Source: Mesorhizobium_B sp963522145
GTDB taxonomy: Bacteria > Pseudomonadota > Alphaproteobacteria > Rhizobiales > Rhizobiaceae
DNA length: 64,000 nt
NCBI GenBank assembly: GCA_963522145.1
Contig: CAUQXI010000002.1
Coordinates: 186,001 to 250,000, forward strand
Reading direction: 5' to 3'
The first letter of the stretch is position 1, and every line of letters starts with the position of its first letter. Positions 26,252-35,403 of this stretch are shown piece after piece. The translations under genes were made by a program, and so were the position numbers. A model generated the notes under the pieces. The model ran no database searches, was not told where the DNA came from, and saw only the letters and a program-made list of their open reading frames with translations.

Positions 26252-26264
26252 GGACTGATAGTCC
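26252..26264. promoter_or_regulatory. Palindrome between the XRE gene and the membrane-protein operon (candidate operator)
   Basis: GGACT-gat-AGTCC is a perfect 13-bp inverted repeat 38 bp upstream of the XRE start and about 100 bp upstream of the GTG at 26363. A TTGACA lies at 26240-26245 with a TATTCT at 26267, spaced too far for a standard promoter. The sequence resembles the AGGACTATATTCCT palindrome in the promoter at 24438, which suggests one regulator for both. Confidence 0.45.
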
Positions 26265-26362
26265 CCTATTCTAGCAACTTACGCGCGACCTGCTTGGTCA
26301 ACTCCCGCAACCGCGAGGACCAAGGATCACGCACCGCGTCCAACCTTGAGAGGAACCATTCA

Positions 26363-26953
26363 GTGAACGCCTACTTCGACGCCATGCGCCGCTATGCCAC
26401 TTTCAGCGGGCGCTCGACCCGCAAGCAGTTCTGGCTATTCACCCTGACCGCCTTTCTGATCCTTGTCGCGTGCGCGGTCATCGACACCAACGTGTTCGGC
26501 ACGGACCCCGAAAGTGCGTTGGTGCTGACCGGCATCGCCAACCTCATCCACCTGCTGCCCTCGATCGCGGTCACCGTGCGCCGCCTGCATGACACTGACC
26601 GCAGCGGCTGGATGCTGCTTCTGGCGTTCATCCCCGTGATCGGTCAGGTGGCGCTGCTCGTGATCGCCTGCCTGCCATCGACGCCGGGGCCCAACCGCTT
26701 CGGAGCGCAGCCCGGCATGGGCCCTGATGCCACCTTTGGCCGGAACGCTCACCCACGGGGCTCGCAGGGGCCGCTACGGGCATCGGCGGGCGACCACTTC
26801 ATGCCCGATCACGACCTGCCCGCGCCCCGGCCTTCGTCCCAGCCGCCCCTCGACCAGTTGCAGCAGCTTGCCGCCCTTCGCGCCGAAGGCACCATCGATG
26901 AGACCGAGTTCACCCGCCTCAAGCGGAACATCCTGCAAGGCAGCGCATCGTGA
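26363..26953 (+). CDS. DUF805 membrane protein with C-terminal SHOCT motif
   Basis: The 196-residue protein starts at GTG 26363 with GAGAGGA upstream; the open frame to 26240 is not preceded by a site. The DUF805 part (about 1-110) has FSGRSTRKQFW at the membrane entry, three or four membrane segments and VTVRRLHDTDRSGW. A Pro-rich linker leads to a SHOCT end (LQQLAALRAEGTIDETEFTRLK). Its stop overlaps the GTG of the next gene, so the two are coupled. DUF805 function is unknown. Confidence 0.85.
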   Translation: MNAYFDAMRRYATFSGRSTRKQFWLFTLTAFLILVACAVIDTNVFGTDPESALVLTGIANLIHLLPSIAVTVRRLHDTDRSGWMLLLAFIPVIGQVALLVIACLPSTPGPNRFGAQPGMGPDATFGRNAHPRGSQGPLRASAGDHFMPDHDLPAPRPSSQPPLDQLQQLAALRAEGTIDETEFTRLKRNILQGSAS

Positions 26954-27840
26954 TCGGCACGCGCTGGGGCGATCGTTTGTGCGGACTGGCTGGAAGGCTC
27001 ATGCCGAAGATCGTCGCCGGCGCTTTCCGGGGCATCCTTCCTGTTGCTCTGCTCGCGAGCCTGTTTGTGGCGCTTGGCTCGATGAACCCCGCCGGTGCTG
27101 AGCCGCGAGACAAAGCCTGCAGGGTTGAGGTGGACGGCAAGACCTATGCATCTGGCTCGTGCGAGATCAACATCGGGTCATTTGGTGCCGCCGTGCGTTG
27201 GGCGGATACTGGCTACCTTTATCTCGACGAGACGGCTGACGGAGAGTTCACCGGGCTGTGGACGGGACCGACCGGCGGCTCGCATGCGACCGAAACCATT
27301 GAGGCAATGCGGTACGCGGATGGCTGCTGGATCAATCAGCGGGCGACGATCTGCTTTGAGAGCGCAAAGGAGCTGGCAGCAGAGCTTGCCCAGAGATTGA
27401 AGGAGAAGGAAGACGCCACACCCGGGCTGATGGCATTCCTGCTTCTGGCGCTTGCCCTCTACATGCTGCCAAGCTTGATCGCCTTCATTCGCCGCCACCC
27501 CAATCGCTGGGTGATCCTAATCCTCAACGCGGTATGCGGCGTGACGGTGATCGTCTGGCTCGGCTGCCTGGTCTGGGCGTGCAAGGCGGTGCACCTGACG
27601 GACGACCCTCAAGGCAGCAATGGCGGCGAGTCGGGCCTCAACGTTCTCGCCAACGATGTCGCGCGAGTGCGCGTTGATCCGCCGCTGCTCGCCCCACCGC
27701 CTTGCCTACCTGCCGGCCTGATGTGCTCGACCAGCTACGCCGCCTTGCGCGATCAGGGTGTGCTCGACGAGGCTGAGTTCTTGCGCCTCAAGCAAGGAGT
27801 GATGGAGCGAGTGTTCCCGTCCGACTCTCGCGCCGGGTGA
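26950..27840 (+). CDS. Superinfection-immunity-domain membrane protein with SHOCT end
   Basis: The 296-residue protein starts at GTG 26950, overlapping the previous stop; an in-frame ATG at 27001 is an alternative. An N-terminal signal or anchor (about 20-48) precedes a predicted extracytoplasmic domain with four Cys. Then come two membrane spans with LPSLIAFIRRHPNRWVILILN and WLGCLVWA, which match the T4 Imm-like superinfection immunity family. The end is a second SHOCT motif (YAALRDQGVLDEAEFLRLK). The domain name comes from a phage protein that blocks DNA injection; whether this one excludes phage is untested. Confidence 0.75.
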   Translation: MIGTRWGDRLCGLAGRLMPKIVAGAFRGILPVALLASLFVALGSMNPAGAEPRDKACRVEVDGKTYASGSCEINIGSFGAAVRWADTGYLYLDETADGEFTGLWTGPTGGSHATETIEAMRYADGCWINQRATICFESAKELAAELAQRLKEKEDATPGLMAFLLLALALYMLPSLIAFIRRHPNRWVILILNAVCGVTVIVWLGCLVWACKAVHLTDDPQGSNGGESGLNVLANDVARVRVDPPLLAPPPCLPAGLMCSTSYAALRDQGVLDEAEFLRLKQGVMERVFPSDSRAG

Positions 27841-27996
27841 GACGCAAGCGGTTCTGGATCGAGTGTGCCTCACTCGCGCTGCGATGCCAGCGTTGCGCCC
27901 CATCTCAGCCATCCCAGCCAAGATTTGCCTTCTCCCGGAAGCGAACGTTCCGCCGAGCCAGAACTCAGCTTTAAGCCTTAAACCAACGTTAGCGTC

Positions 27997-29598
27997 TTAA
28001 CGAATCATCCGACCGGCTTCCTGGAGTTTTTGGAAGGCTTGGAAGCGTTTTTCGTGCCAGTCCTGCGTCGTGCAGTCGGGCGAGCATATCTCGCCTAAGC
28101 TGGACATGGCCTGCATTCCCGAACGGATATCCGAGAACCGGCCGCTTGCTGCTGCGGCGATGATGGCAGAACCCAGCAGCACCGGCTCCGGGCAGGTCGA
28201 GGCGGCGACCTGAAGACCGGTGGCATCGGCCAGCACCTGCCTGGCAAGCCGGCTGGCGCCGGCTCCGCCGCTGACCACGATCGTGTCGATGCCCAGGCCT
28301 TTTTCGCGCTCGGCCTGCACGATCTGGCGTACCCCGTAACCAAGCCCGCACATCCCCGCAAGATAGAGCGCGATCAGGCTTTCCCGCCCGAAATCCATCC
28401 CCATGCCTGCAATCACGCCTCGCGCATCCGGATCCGCGAACGGAGCGCGATTCCCGAGAAATTCCGGCACAACGTGCAGTTGGCCGATGATCTTGGGAGC
28501 TGATGCCGCCCCACCTTGTTCTTCCGCCTCGCGCGACAACAAGGCTGTAAGGGTGATGCCTTCTGATCGCGCCTGTTCTGCCGCTTCTGCGGCTGCCGGA
28601 TGGTGTCGCACCAAATGGTCGATGGCCGCACCCGCGGCGGATTGACCGCCTTCGTTGAGCCAGAGGCCGGGCACCATCGCCGAGTAGTACGGACCCCACA
28701 CACCGGGCACAAATGCTGGCTCTGTCGTCGAGGACATGGTGCAGGCGGATGTCCCAAAGACATAGGCCATCCGGGATTCCACCGTGCCGGCCGCACCCAG
28801 CGCACCGACGGTGCCGATGCCGCCCGCATGGGCGTCGATCAGGCCTGCAGCCACAGCGGTGCCGGCTTTCAAGCCGAGTTCTGTTGCGGCGCGATCCGTC
28901 AGACCCCTGCCAAGCGCTGTTCCTGGCGGGACAACGTCCGTGCCGATGCGCGCAAAGCCCTCATCGGCCAGCGCGCCAAGGCCCACCAGACGAAAATAGC
29001 TTTCGTCCCACCGCTTCTCGTGCGCCAGATAGGTCCACTTGCATGTCACGGTGCAAGAGGACCGCGCCAGGCTGCCGCTGGCCTTCCAGGTCAGGAAATC
29101 GGTAAGGTCCAGGAAAGCGGATGCGTGAGCAAACGTCTCGGGCAGATTTTCTGCCAGCCAAAGCAGCTTCGGCGTTTCCATTTCCGGCGAAATCACGCCG
29201 CCGACATAGTCGAGCACCTGGTGTTTGGTGGCGTTGATGCGCTGTGCCTGCCTCGTCGCGCGGTGATCCATCCAGACGATGATGTTGCGCGCAGGGTCGC
29301 CCGAGTGACTGACGCTGAGCGGCTGATCGCCATCGCCCGACACGACCAGCGAACAGGTCGCGTCGAAGCCGACGCCGGCCACGCTTTCCCGTGGAACACC
29401 AGCCTGTGCGACGGCCTCGCGTGTAGCCTCGCACACGGCGCGCCAGATATCGTCGCTGGACTGTTCGACGATTTCGCCGGCTTCGCGCCAGATGGCGATG
29501 TCGCGCTTGGCGGACGACAGCATCGTTCCCGTTGCATCGAACACGCCGGCGCGGGCGCTTCCCGTTCCAACGTCAATCCCGATGAAGATCGGCGCCAT
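27997..29598 (-). CDS. FGGY-family carbohydrate kinase, probable D-ribulokinase
   Basis: The 533-residue kinase has the N-terminal ATPase motif GIDVGTGSARAGVFD, the substrate strand WMDHRA and the C-terminal VVSGGAGASRLARQVLADATG. Its length and the DVGTGSAR and MDHRA forms fit the D-ribulokinase (YDR109C-like/AraB-related) branch rather than xylulokinase or glycerol kinase. ATG 29598 has CAGGA upstream; a TTG at 29616 is a weaker alternative. As the last gene of an operon with a ribitol-dehydrogenase-like SDR, it probably phosphorylates the ketose to D-ribulose 5-phosphate. Confidence 0.83.
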   Translation of the reverse strand: MAPIFIGIDVGTGSARAGVFDATGTMLSSAKRDIAIWREAGEIVEQSSDDIWRAVCEATREAVAQAGVPRESVAGVGFDATCSLVVSGDGDQPLSVSHSGDPARNIIVWMDHRATRQAQRINATKHQVLDYVGGVISPEMETPKLLWLAENLPETFAHASAFLDLTDFLTWKASGSLARSSCTVTCKWTYLAHEKRWDESYFRLVGLGALADEGFARIGTDVVPPGTALGRGLTDRAATELGLKAGTAVAAGLIDAHAGGIGTVGALGAAGTVESRMAYVFGTSACTMSSTTEPAFVPGVWGPYYSAMVPGLWLNEGGQSAAGAAIDHLVRHHPAAAEAAEQARSEGITLTALLSREAEEQGGAASAPKIIGQLHVVPEFLGNRAPFADPDARGVIAGMGMDFGRESLIALYLAGMCGLGYGVRQIVQAEREKGLGIDTIVVSGGAGASRLARQVLADATGLQVAASTCPEPVLLGSAIIAAAASGRFSDIRSGMQAMSSLGEICSPDCTTQDWHEKRFQAFQKLQEAGRMIR

Positions 29599-29612
29599 AT
29601 TCCTGACGGACC

Positions 29613-30341
29613 TCAAAGATCGACGCTGTTGGGCAGGATGACGAGGTCACGAATGACCACGTTGCGTGGCCGGGTCAGCATGAACAGGATGCATTCCGCG
29701 ACCTCCGTGGGCTCCATCAGCGAGCCGTTGGCGAGCGCTTCCTCCATCTTGGCCTTTGGCCAGTCCGACAGAAGCGCTGTGACGACCGGACCCGGCAGAA
29801 CCGCGCCGACGCGGATACCGTGTTTTGACATCTGCCGGCGCACCGTGTGGGCGAAGGCTTGCACGGCAAATTTTGACGCGGTGTAGATCGGCTCCCACAC
29901 TACGGGAACGACGCCGGCGATGGACGAGGTCATCAGGATGTCGCCCGTCTTGCGCCCGATCATATGCGGCAGAACGGCATGCACCGAGCGGAATGCCGCA
30001 TTGATGTTCAGATTGAGCATGCGATCCCAGGCATCCGGATCGCCCTCGGAGACGTCGCCGCCGATATAGGCGCCGGCATTGGCGTGGAAGATGTCGAGCT
30101 GCCCGGCCTGATCGAGGATGGCGGGCAGCATGGTGCCGACGCTCTTCGGATCAAGCAGATCGACCACCACCGGAAAGGCCGCGGCGCCGAGTTCGGAGCA
30201 GAGTTGCTCGAGCCGATCACCGGCTCGATCCACCAGCGCAACCCTTGCGCCTGCGTTCAGCATCGCCCGTGCGCATTCCAGTCCTATGCCGGAGGCAGCT
30301 CCGGTAACGGCAGCGACCTTGCCTTCGAGTGTCTGTGCCAT
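29613..30341 (-). CDS. SDR oxidoreductase, probable ribitol 2-dehydrogenase
   Basis: The 242-residue protein has TGAASGIG at the NAD site, HANAGAY in place of NNAG, catalytic Ser in MTSSIAG and YTASK. The HANAGAY segment and the C-terminus are typical of the ribitol dehydrogenase group. It should oxidise ribitol (or a similar pentitol) to D-ribulose. The start has AAGGA upstream. It lies between the permease (13 bp) and the kinase (14 bp), so it is in the operon. Confidence 0.75.
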   Translation of the reverse strand: MAQTLEGKVAAVTGAASGIGLECARAMLNAGARVALVDRAGDRLEQLCSELGAAAFPVVVDLLDPKSVGTMLPAILDQAGQLDIFHANAGAYIGGDVSEGDPDAWDRMLNLNINAAFRSVHAVLPHMIGRKTGDILMTSSIAGVVPVVWEPIYTASKFAVQAFAHTVRRQMSKHGIRVGAVLPGPVVTALLSDWPKAKMEEALANGSLMEPTEVAECILFMLTRPRNVVIRDLVILPNSVDL

Positions 30342-30354
30342 CTTTGCGTGATCC

Positions 30355-31605
30355 TTAGCGGCCGTGGGAAGCGCGTGAGCGACGCGCCAGGGAGTCAACG
30401 ATCACCGCCAGCGCAAGCACGCCGCCCAGGATCATGTACCGCAGCGAGGATGACAGGTTGAGCAGGGTCAATCCGTTGGAAATGGCCTGGATGACGATGA
30501 TGCCGAGCAGCGCCGAATAGGCGGAGCCGCGCCCGCCGAACAGCGATGTGCCGCCGATGACCGCTGCGGCAATAGCGTTCAGGTTGACGTCGCCGGCACC
30601 CGCCTGTTGCGAGGAGGAGCCAAGGCGGGCAGCCGACAGGATGCCGCCAAGGGCGGCAAACGTTGAGCACAGCATGAAAGCGCTGAGATAGATGCGCTTG
30701 ACGTTGATGCCCGCGCGCCGCGCAGCTTCGCGATTGCCGCCAACCGCAAACATGGAGCGTCCCCACTTCGTGCGGGTGAGGGCGTAATCCATCGCGGCCA
30801 CCAGGACCACGAAGAGGCCGAACATCCACGGAACGCCTCGACCCTGCGCGAGGTACAGCACCACCACAAGGAGCGCGAACGTCAGGATCGCTGCCTTGGC
30901 GATGACCACGCTCAGCGCGCTACCGGTCAGGCCGGCGGCTTGGCGCTGCGCACGAGCCTTCGCGCCGGACCAGAGGATGATGACACCCGGAACAAACGCA
31001 AGGATAAACGATAGCCAGTTCGGCATGTAGGCGTTTTGTCCGAAGCGCACGAGCGCCAGACTGAACGGCAGGTTGATCGAGCCGGTGTTGCCCAACAGGT
31101 AAAGCTGAAGTCCGAGCAGCGCGAGAAGTCCCGCCAGGGTCGCGACGAAGGAAGGCATTCCCACACGGCTGAAGAGCGTCGCATAGAGCGCGCCGACAAA
31201 CGCACCCAGCCCCAGCGCAACGACGATCGCTCCGGCGACCGGCCAGCCATTGTTGATCCACAACACTCCAAGGATGGACGAGGCGAGGCCTGACATCGAT
31301 CCGACCGAAAGATCGATCTCGCCGAGCAACAGGACGCACACGATCCCCAGTGAGATGATGCCGGTGGTGGCACAATCGTAAAGAAGGTTCGACACATTGC
31401 CCGGGCGTACGAAAACCGGGTTGATCGACGTGAAGATGATCGAAATGACGACCAGGCCGACGGCGACCGGGATCATGCCGAGATCGCCCGATCGCACACG
31501 GTCGATGAAGCCGCGCAGCGCGCCGCCGAGCCCTTCGTCCTGGCGCAGACGTGCGTCGGCGCGATCGAGTGCCCGCCCGGAAACGGAGTTCGGATTGACG
31601 GTCAT
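30355..31605 (-). CDS. Pentitol/sugar ABC transporter permease, XylH/RbsC type
   Basis: The 416-residue permease is longer than RbsC because of an extended N-terminus and additional loops, as in the XylH branch. Family marks are GEIDLSVGSMSG, FAVGGNREAARRAGI and GGTSLFGG near the end. About ten hydrophobic segments are visible. The start overlaps the ATPase stop by four bases. It imports the polyol bound by the protein encoded at 32.5 kb. Confidence 0.9.
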   Translation of the reverse strand: MTVNPNSVSGRALDRADARLRQDEGLGGALRGFIDRVRSGDLGMIPVAVGLVVISIIFTSINPVFVRPGNVSNLLYDCATTGIISLGIVCVLLLGEIDLSVGSMSGLASSILGVLWINNGWPVAGAIVVALGLGAFVGALYATLFSRVGMPSFVATLAGLLALLGLQLYLLGNTGSINLPFSLALVRFGQNAYMPNWLSFILAFVPGVIILWSGAKARAQRQAAGLTGSALSVVIAKAAILTFALLVVVLYLAQGRGVPWMFGLFVVLVAAMDYALTRTKWGRSMFAVGGNREAARRAGINVKRIYLSAFMLCSTFAALGGILSAARLGSSSQQAGAGDVNLNAIAAAVIGGTSLFGGRGSAYSALLGIIVIQAISNGLTLLNLSSSLRYMILGGVLALAVIVDSLARRSRASHGR

Positions 31606-32438
31606 TGAAGCTCCTCCCCGAAAGCGGTCGGACCTGGCTGCCCCTTAGCCGCAGCACGTCGCGAAACCGAGTTTTCGACCGCACCAGTGATGGCGGCAAT
31701 CAGGTCGTGATGGGTGTCCTGCGGCGTGAAGACGCCATTGTTCTTGCCAAGGCGCAGAACGACGATACGGTCTGCCACGGCGCGCACGTCGTCCATGTTG
31801 TGGGAGATCACGATCACACCGAGGCCTCGGTCGCGCACCCGCTCGATAAGGTTCAAGACCTCCGCAGTCTGTGCCACGCCGAGCGCGGCCGTTGGCTCGT
31901 CGAGCATGATCAGCTTGGGTTCAAGCAGCAGCGACCGGGCGATGGCAACGGTTTGGCGCTGGCCGCCCGACAGTGAGGCTACGGGCTCACGGACAGAAGG
32001 GATGCGCGCGGCGAGTTCGTTCAGAAGGGTCCATGCGCGCACCTCCATGGCGACTTCATCAAGTGCCCAAGGGCTCTTCTCGCGGCCGAGAAAGATGTTG
32101 GACACCACATCAAGATTTTCACAAAGAGCAAGATCCTGGAACACCGTCGCGATGCCCATGTCGAGCGCTGCCGCGGGCCCGTCCGGCGTGGTTTCCTTGC
32201 CCATGAAGCTGATGGTGCCGGAGGACGGCTGGAAAACGCCGGCCAGTACTTTCACGAGCGTCGACTTGCCGGCGCCATTGTCGCCCACCAGCGCCACCAC
32301 TTCGCCGGCGTGAACGTCGAGATCGATATCGGTCAACGCGGAGACAGCGCCGAAATTCTTGGAAATGTTGCGCAGCGATATGACGGGATCGCCTCGCGGC
32401 CTGCGCGGTGCTTTCTGACTGGATGCGGCATCGCTCAT
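31602..32438 (-). CDS. Sugar ABC transporter ATP-binding protein, single-domain (FrcA-like)
   Basis: The 278-residue ATPase has one nucleotide-binding domain: Walker A GDNGAGKST, Q-loop in VFQDLALCENL, signature LSGGQRQTV, Walker B LIMLDEPTAALG and switch His in ISHNMDD. Unlike RbsA it has no second half, as in fructose-type FrcBCA systems, so two copies must pair. A tail of about 40 residues follows the domain. Confidence 0.9.
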   Translation of the reverse strand: MSDAASSQKAPRRPRGDPVISLRNISKNFGAVSALTDIDLDVHAGEVVALVGDNGAGKSTLVKVLAGVFQPSSGTISFMGKETTPDGPAAALDMGIATVFQDLALCENLDVVSNIFLGREKSPWALDEVAMEVRAWTLLNELAARIPSVREPVASLSGGQRQTVAIARSLLLEPKLIMLDEPTAALGVAQTAEVLNLIERVRDRGLGVIVISHNMDDVRAVADRIVVLRLGKNNGVFTPQDTHHDLIAAITGAVENSVSRRAAAKGQPGPTAFGEELQ

Positions 32439-32507
32439 GGCGGACCTCGTTGATGAAGGTGCAAGAACCCGGCCGTCGGGAAGAGACGGCCGGGTAAGCG
32501 TGGGCTC

Positions 32508-33572
32508 TTACTTGATGCCCATCTTGTCGCAGGCCGCCACGTAGTCTCCGGTGCAAACCTCAGCCACGGCCGTGATGCCCTTGTCAAAAATCTCGGCCTT
32601 GATGTTTTCGGCCGTGATCACCGCCGGGACGAACAACTCCGACGGCGTGTTGTAGAGCGTTGTCTTCGCCTCTGGCGTCTTGCCCGTGATGAACTGGTAA
32701 GCCACGTCTGCCGCCGCTGCGGCGACGATCTCCGACGGCTTGGAGATCGTGTTGTACTGATCGCCGGAGATGATCAGTTGCAGGGCGGCGATCGTCGCGT
32801 CATTGCCGGTAATTGGCGGAACCGGGTCGACGCCGGCCGCCTTGAACGCGGCAATTGCCCCGCCGCCGGTGCCATCATTGGCGGCAACCACGCCCTTGAT
32901 GTCGGCGCCAAAGCGAGTGACTTGGCCGGCCGCCCATTCCTGCGCCTTCGGCGGTGCCCACTCCGGCGTGTCGAATTCCGCCAGTGTCTTGTAGGTCGAG
33001 GCATCCAGTGCGGCGTCGATGCCGTCGCGGATCAAACCGGCTGCGGCGTCGGTTGGCGAACCGTTGATCTGCAGCACGCCGGCTCCGTCCGCAACGCCCT
33101 GCTTCTTCAGGTAGTCGACAAGCGACTGCGCGATCGCCTGGCCGATGCCCTTGTTGTCGAACGACACGTAGTAGTCCGCCGGCTGGTCCGGGATCGGCCG
33201 GTCATAAGCGATAACTTTTACGTTCTGGCTGTGTGCCTGCTGCACCAGGGAAGCGGCCGCGCTGGAGTCGACAGGATCGAGCACGATCACGGTCGCGCCC
33301 TGCGACATCACCGAGTTGAACTGCTGCTGCTGCAAGGCAACGTCGGCATTGGCGTTCTGGTAGATCACCGTGCAGTTCGGGCAGAGCTTCTTCATCTCGG
33401 CCTGGAAGCCGGGAAAGTCGTGCTGCTCGTAGCGGGTCGAAGCCTGATCGGGCATCAGGAAGGCGACGGTCGCGGTTTCGTTGCCCTGAGCAAGCGCGCT
33501 CAAGGTGCCGGCGGCGCCGAGAGCGATGGCACCCAAAGCGGCCGATACCCGAAATCTGTTCACATAGGCCAT
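32508..33572 (-). CDS. Periplasmic sugar/polyol-binding protein
   Basis: The 354-residue protein has a signal peptide (AALGAIALGAAGTLSALAQ) and a type I periplasmic-binding fold: VIVLDPVDSSAAASLVQQA, VIAYDRPI and the hinge region VVAANDGTGGGAIAAFKAAG. Two ATGs are possible, at 33578 and 33572; the second has a GGAGG site at optimal 8-nt spacing. It feeds the adjacent ATPase and permease. The mature protein contains paired Cys near the N-terminus (KLCPNC) and two near the C-terminus. Confidence 0.9.
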   Translation of the reverse strand: MAYVNRFRVSAALGAIALGAAGTLSALAQGNETATVAFLMPDQASTRYEQHDFPGFQAEMKKLCPNCTVIYQNANADVALQQQQFNSVMSQGATVIVLDPVDSSAAASLVQQAHSQNVKVIAYDRPIPDQPADYYVSFDNKGIGQAIAQSLVDYLKKQGVADGAGVLQINGSPTDAAAGLIRDGIDAALDASTYKTLAEFDTPEWAPPKAQEWAAGQVTRFGADIKGVVAANDGTGGGAIAAFKAAGVDPVPPITGNDATIAALQLIISGDQYNTISKPSEIVAAAAADVAYQFITGKTPEAKTTLYNTPSELFVPAVITAENIKAEIFDKGITAVAEVCTGDYVAACDKMGIK

Positions 33573-33657
33573 TTCCATTCTCCTCCGTAGTGATGGGCCG
33601 TCACAGCGACGACATTTTACGTCTGGTGGTCGTACAGTCCTTCCATGCCTCCCGTGT

Positions 33658-34542
33658 TCAGGCTGCTTGGGCGGCGTGGATGTTCTCGCCGAGCAGGCGC
33701 CTGAAGCGCGACGGCGGCATGCCCTTCTCCGCCAGGAATTGGCGATTGAAGTTGGACAGATTGTTGAAGCCGACCTCGAAGCAGATGTCGGTGATCGAGG
33801 CGTTTTCTTCGCTCATCAGAATCTGGCAGGCGAGATTGATACGCAGACGCTTCAGATACTGCACGAGCGACATGCCGGTATGTCGGCGAAACGCGCGCGA
33901 GAATGCCCCGGTTGACTGGCCCGCAATGGCGGCCAGGTCCGCTTCGTCAAAGGGCTGAGTGAGATTTTCGCGGATAAAGGCGATCGCCTTGTTCATGCCC
34001 GCAGACATGTAGCCCGATGGGTCGGGCAAGTATTTTGCGCTTGCGAGCGGCTTGATGTCTCGCGCGCGGCTGAGGTGGCCGACAATCATCATGAAGAGCT
34101 CAAGACGGCGAAACCCTTGCGCGCTCTGGATTTCCTCCATGAGCGGCCAAACCGATCGGCTCGTTTCGGCCGCAAACAGAACGCCGCGGCGCGAGGAAGC
34201 AAGGAGCGGATTGAGGTAGGCGAGCTCAGGCAACACTTGCGCGGCGTCGCCGATGAAGCACTCGCTGAACTGTATGATGCGGCAGCGCAGGGGCACTGCC
34301 TCACCCTCAGGCACGTCGCTGACCCAGTTGTGGGGCAAATTGGGCCCGGTCAGAACGAGGTTTCCTTCATCAAACTCGCCGATGAAGTCGCCAACAAAGT
34401 AGCGGCCACGGGTCTTCACGACCTGGTGGATCTCGTATTCCGGATGAAAGTGCCAGCGCACCGTGTGGTAAGGGTAGCCGTGCGCCCACGCGGTGAACGA
34501 CTCCCCACGGCGAATCTGGACCAGTTCCAAGTCTGGTTCCAT
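33658..34542 (-). CDS. AraC-family regulator of the pentitol operon
   Basis: The 294-residue protein has an N-terminal cupin (HTVRWHFHPEYEIHQV, then GPNLPHNWVSD) and a C-terminal AraC DNA-binding domain of two helix-turn-helices (FDEADLAAIAGQSTGAFSRAFRR, and ITDICFEVGFNNLSNFNRQF). ATG 34542 has GGGAGGA at 7-nt spacing; an ATG at 34548 is too close to the site. It lies 85 bp upstream of the binding-protein gene in the same orientation and probably activates the operon in response to the imported polyol. Confidence 0.88.
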   Translation of the reverse strand: MEPDLELVQIRRGESFTAWAHGYPYHTVRWHFHPEYEIHQVVKTRGRYFVGDFIGEFDEGNLVLTGPNLPHNWVSDVPEGEAVPLRCRIIQFSECFIGDAAQVLPELAYLNPLLASSRRGVLFAAETSRSVWPLMEEIQSAQGFRRLELFMMIVGHLSRARDIKPLASAKYLPDPSGYMSAGMNKAIAFIRENLTQPFDEADLAAIAGQSTGAFSRAFRRHTGMSLVQYLKRLRINLACQILMSEENASITDICFEVGFNNLSNFNRQFLAEKGMPPSRFRRLLGENIHAAQAA

Positions 34543-34734
34543 ATGCATTCCTCCCGAACCGGCTGGGCTCCTCTCCCATTGCCAATTCAAAACCGGGTTG
34601 GCTCCGCGTTGTGGAACTTAACCGGCAAGATGAACGCTACCGCTTGTCCTCCAAGCCCGCCACCACGAACCGAAAGCTCTTCTGATACTTTTTTGACTAT
34701 TCGTTGTGCCCGATGGCGAGCAACGGAGACATGA

Positions 34735-35073
34735 GACATCATCGCGCATAAGGACGAGCTTGGCTTCGAGCCTCCGATCGTCAAGGCGCAGTGCAAGCAG
34801 GTCTTCTCGACCATCGGTGGGCCTACAGTGCAGCAACTGCTTGGCGCGGTTCACGACGGAGATTTCGCACTATTCGTGACACTGGGCGACTACTCACCGG
34901 ATGCTAAGAAGATCGAGAGCAGCCGGACCAATCTAAGATTGATCCGGGGGACGGAACTTGTTCAGCTTGTCCTCAACAACTACGAGCGATTGGAGCCGCA
35001 GTTCAAAGCAATGCTTCCGCTGAAGCGTACCTACACGCCGAGCGCCATGCAAGGTGTGGCACCGATACCCTGA
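34735..35073 (+). pseudogene. 3' remnant of an Mrr-type restriction endonuclease gene
   Basis: An open frame of 112 codons without its own start (the upstream stop is TGA at 34732) encodes the C-terminal half of an Mrr_cat nuclease: DIIAHKDELGFEPP, VKAQCKQ (the PD-(D/E)xK core with Q-x-K), LFVTLGDYSPDAK, NLRLIRGTEL and LLPLKRTYTP. The N-terminal DNA-recognition half is missing, so the gene is dead. It adjoins the reverse transcriptase locus, as is common for decayed defence islands. Confidence 0.8.
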
Positions 35074-35403
35074 TTGAACACGCCTCAGAGAATTGGTCCA
35101 GCGCCTTGTGTCATGCGAGCAAAAGAGGAACGCCGCCCTAGCTGGCCAAGTGGTCAGAGGATGATTTTAAGTGGAAGCAACAACAGCGTAGCGGCGATTG
35201 ACTTGAAAATGGGCGAGCTGGGGATGATGGCCGACGATGCAATTGTCGCGTGCGGTGGGATGCTCGGGAAGCTGTCAAGGCGTTGATCGCAGCGAACGGC
35301 TTTAATGAGAACGAGATGAGCAAGATCAGCCTTGGGTGCGCATGGCGGGCCATGCAGGCCGGCTGGAAGCTCAAAAGGGTTAGAGGGTGTGCTGACTCTT
35401 TTT
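35074..35403. other. Unassigned stretch between the Mrr remnant and the RT leader
   Basis: No intact gene is supported. Short protein-like open stretches occur, for example one in the frame 35202-35402 containing AREAVKALIAANGF and MSKISLGCAWRAMQAGWKLKR, without a start or ribosome-binding site. They may be further debris of a decayed accessory gene. Confidence 0.45.

Noticed and set aside
26240..26272. Sigma-70 promoter TTGACA...TATTCT
   Set aside because: The spacer is 21 bp, too long for a standard promoter; a regulatory palindrome lies in between, so only the operator was listed.
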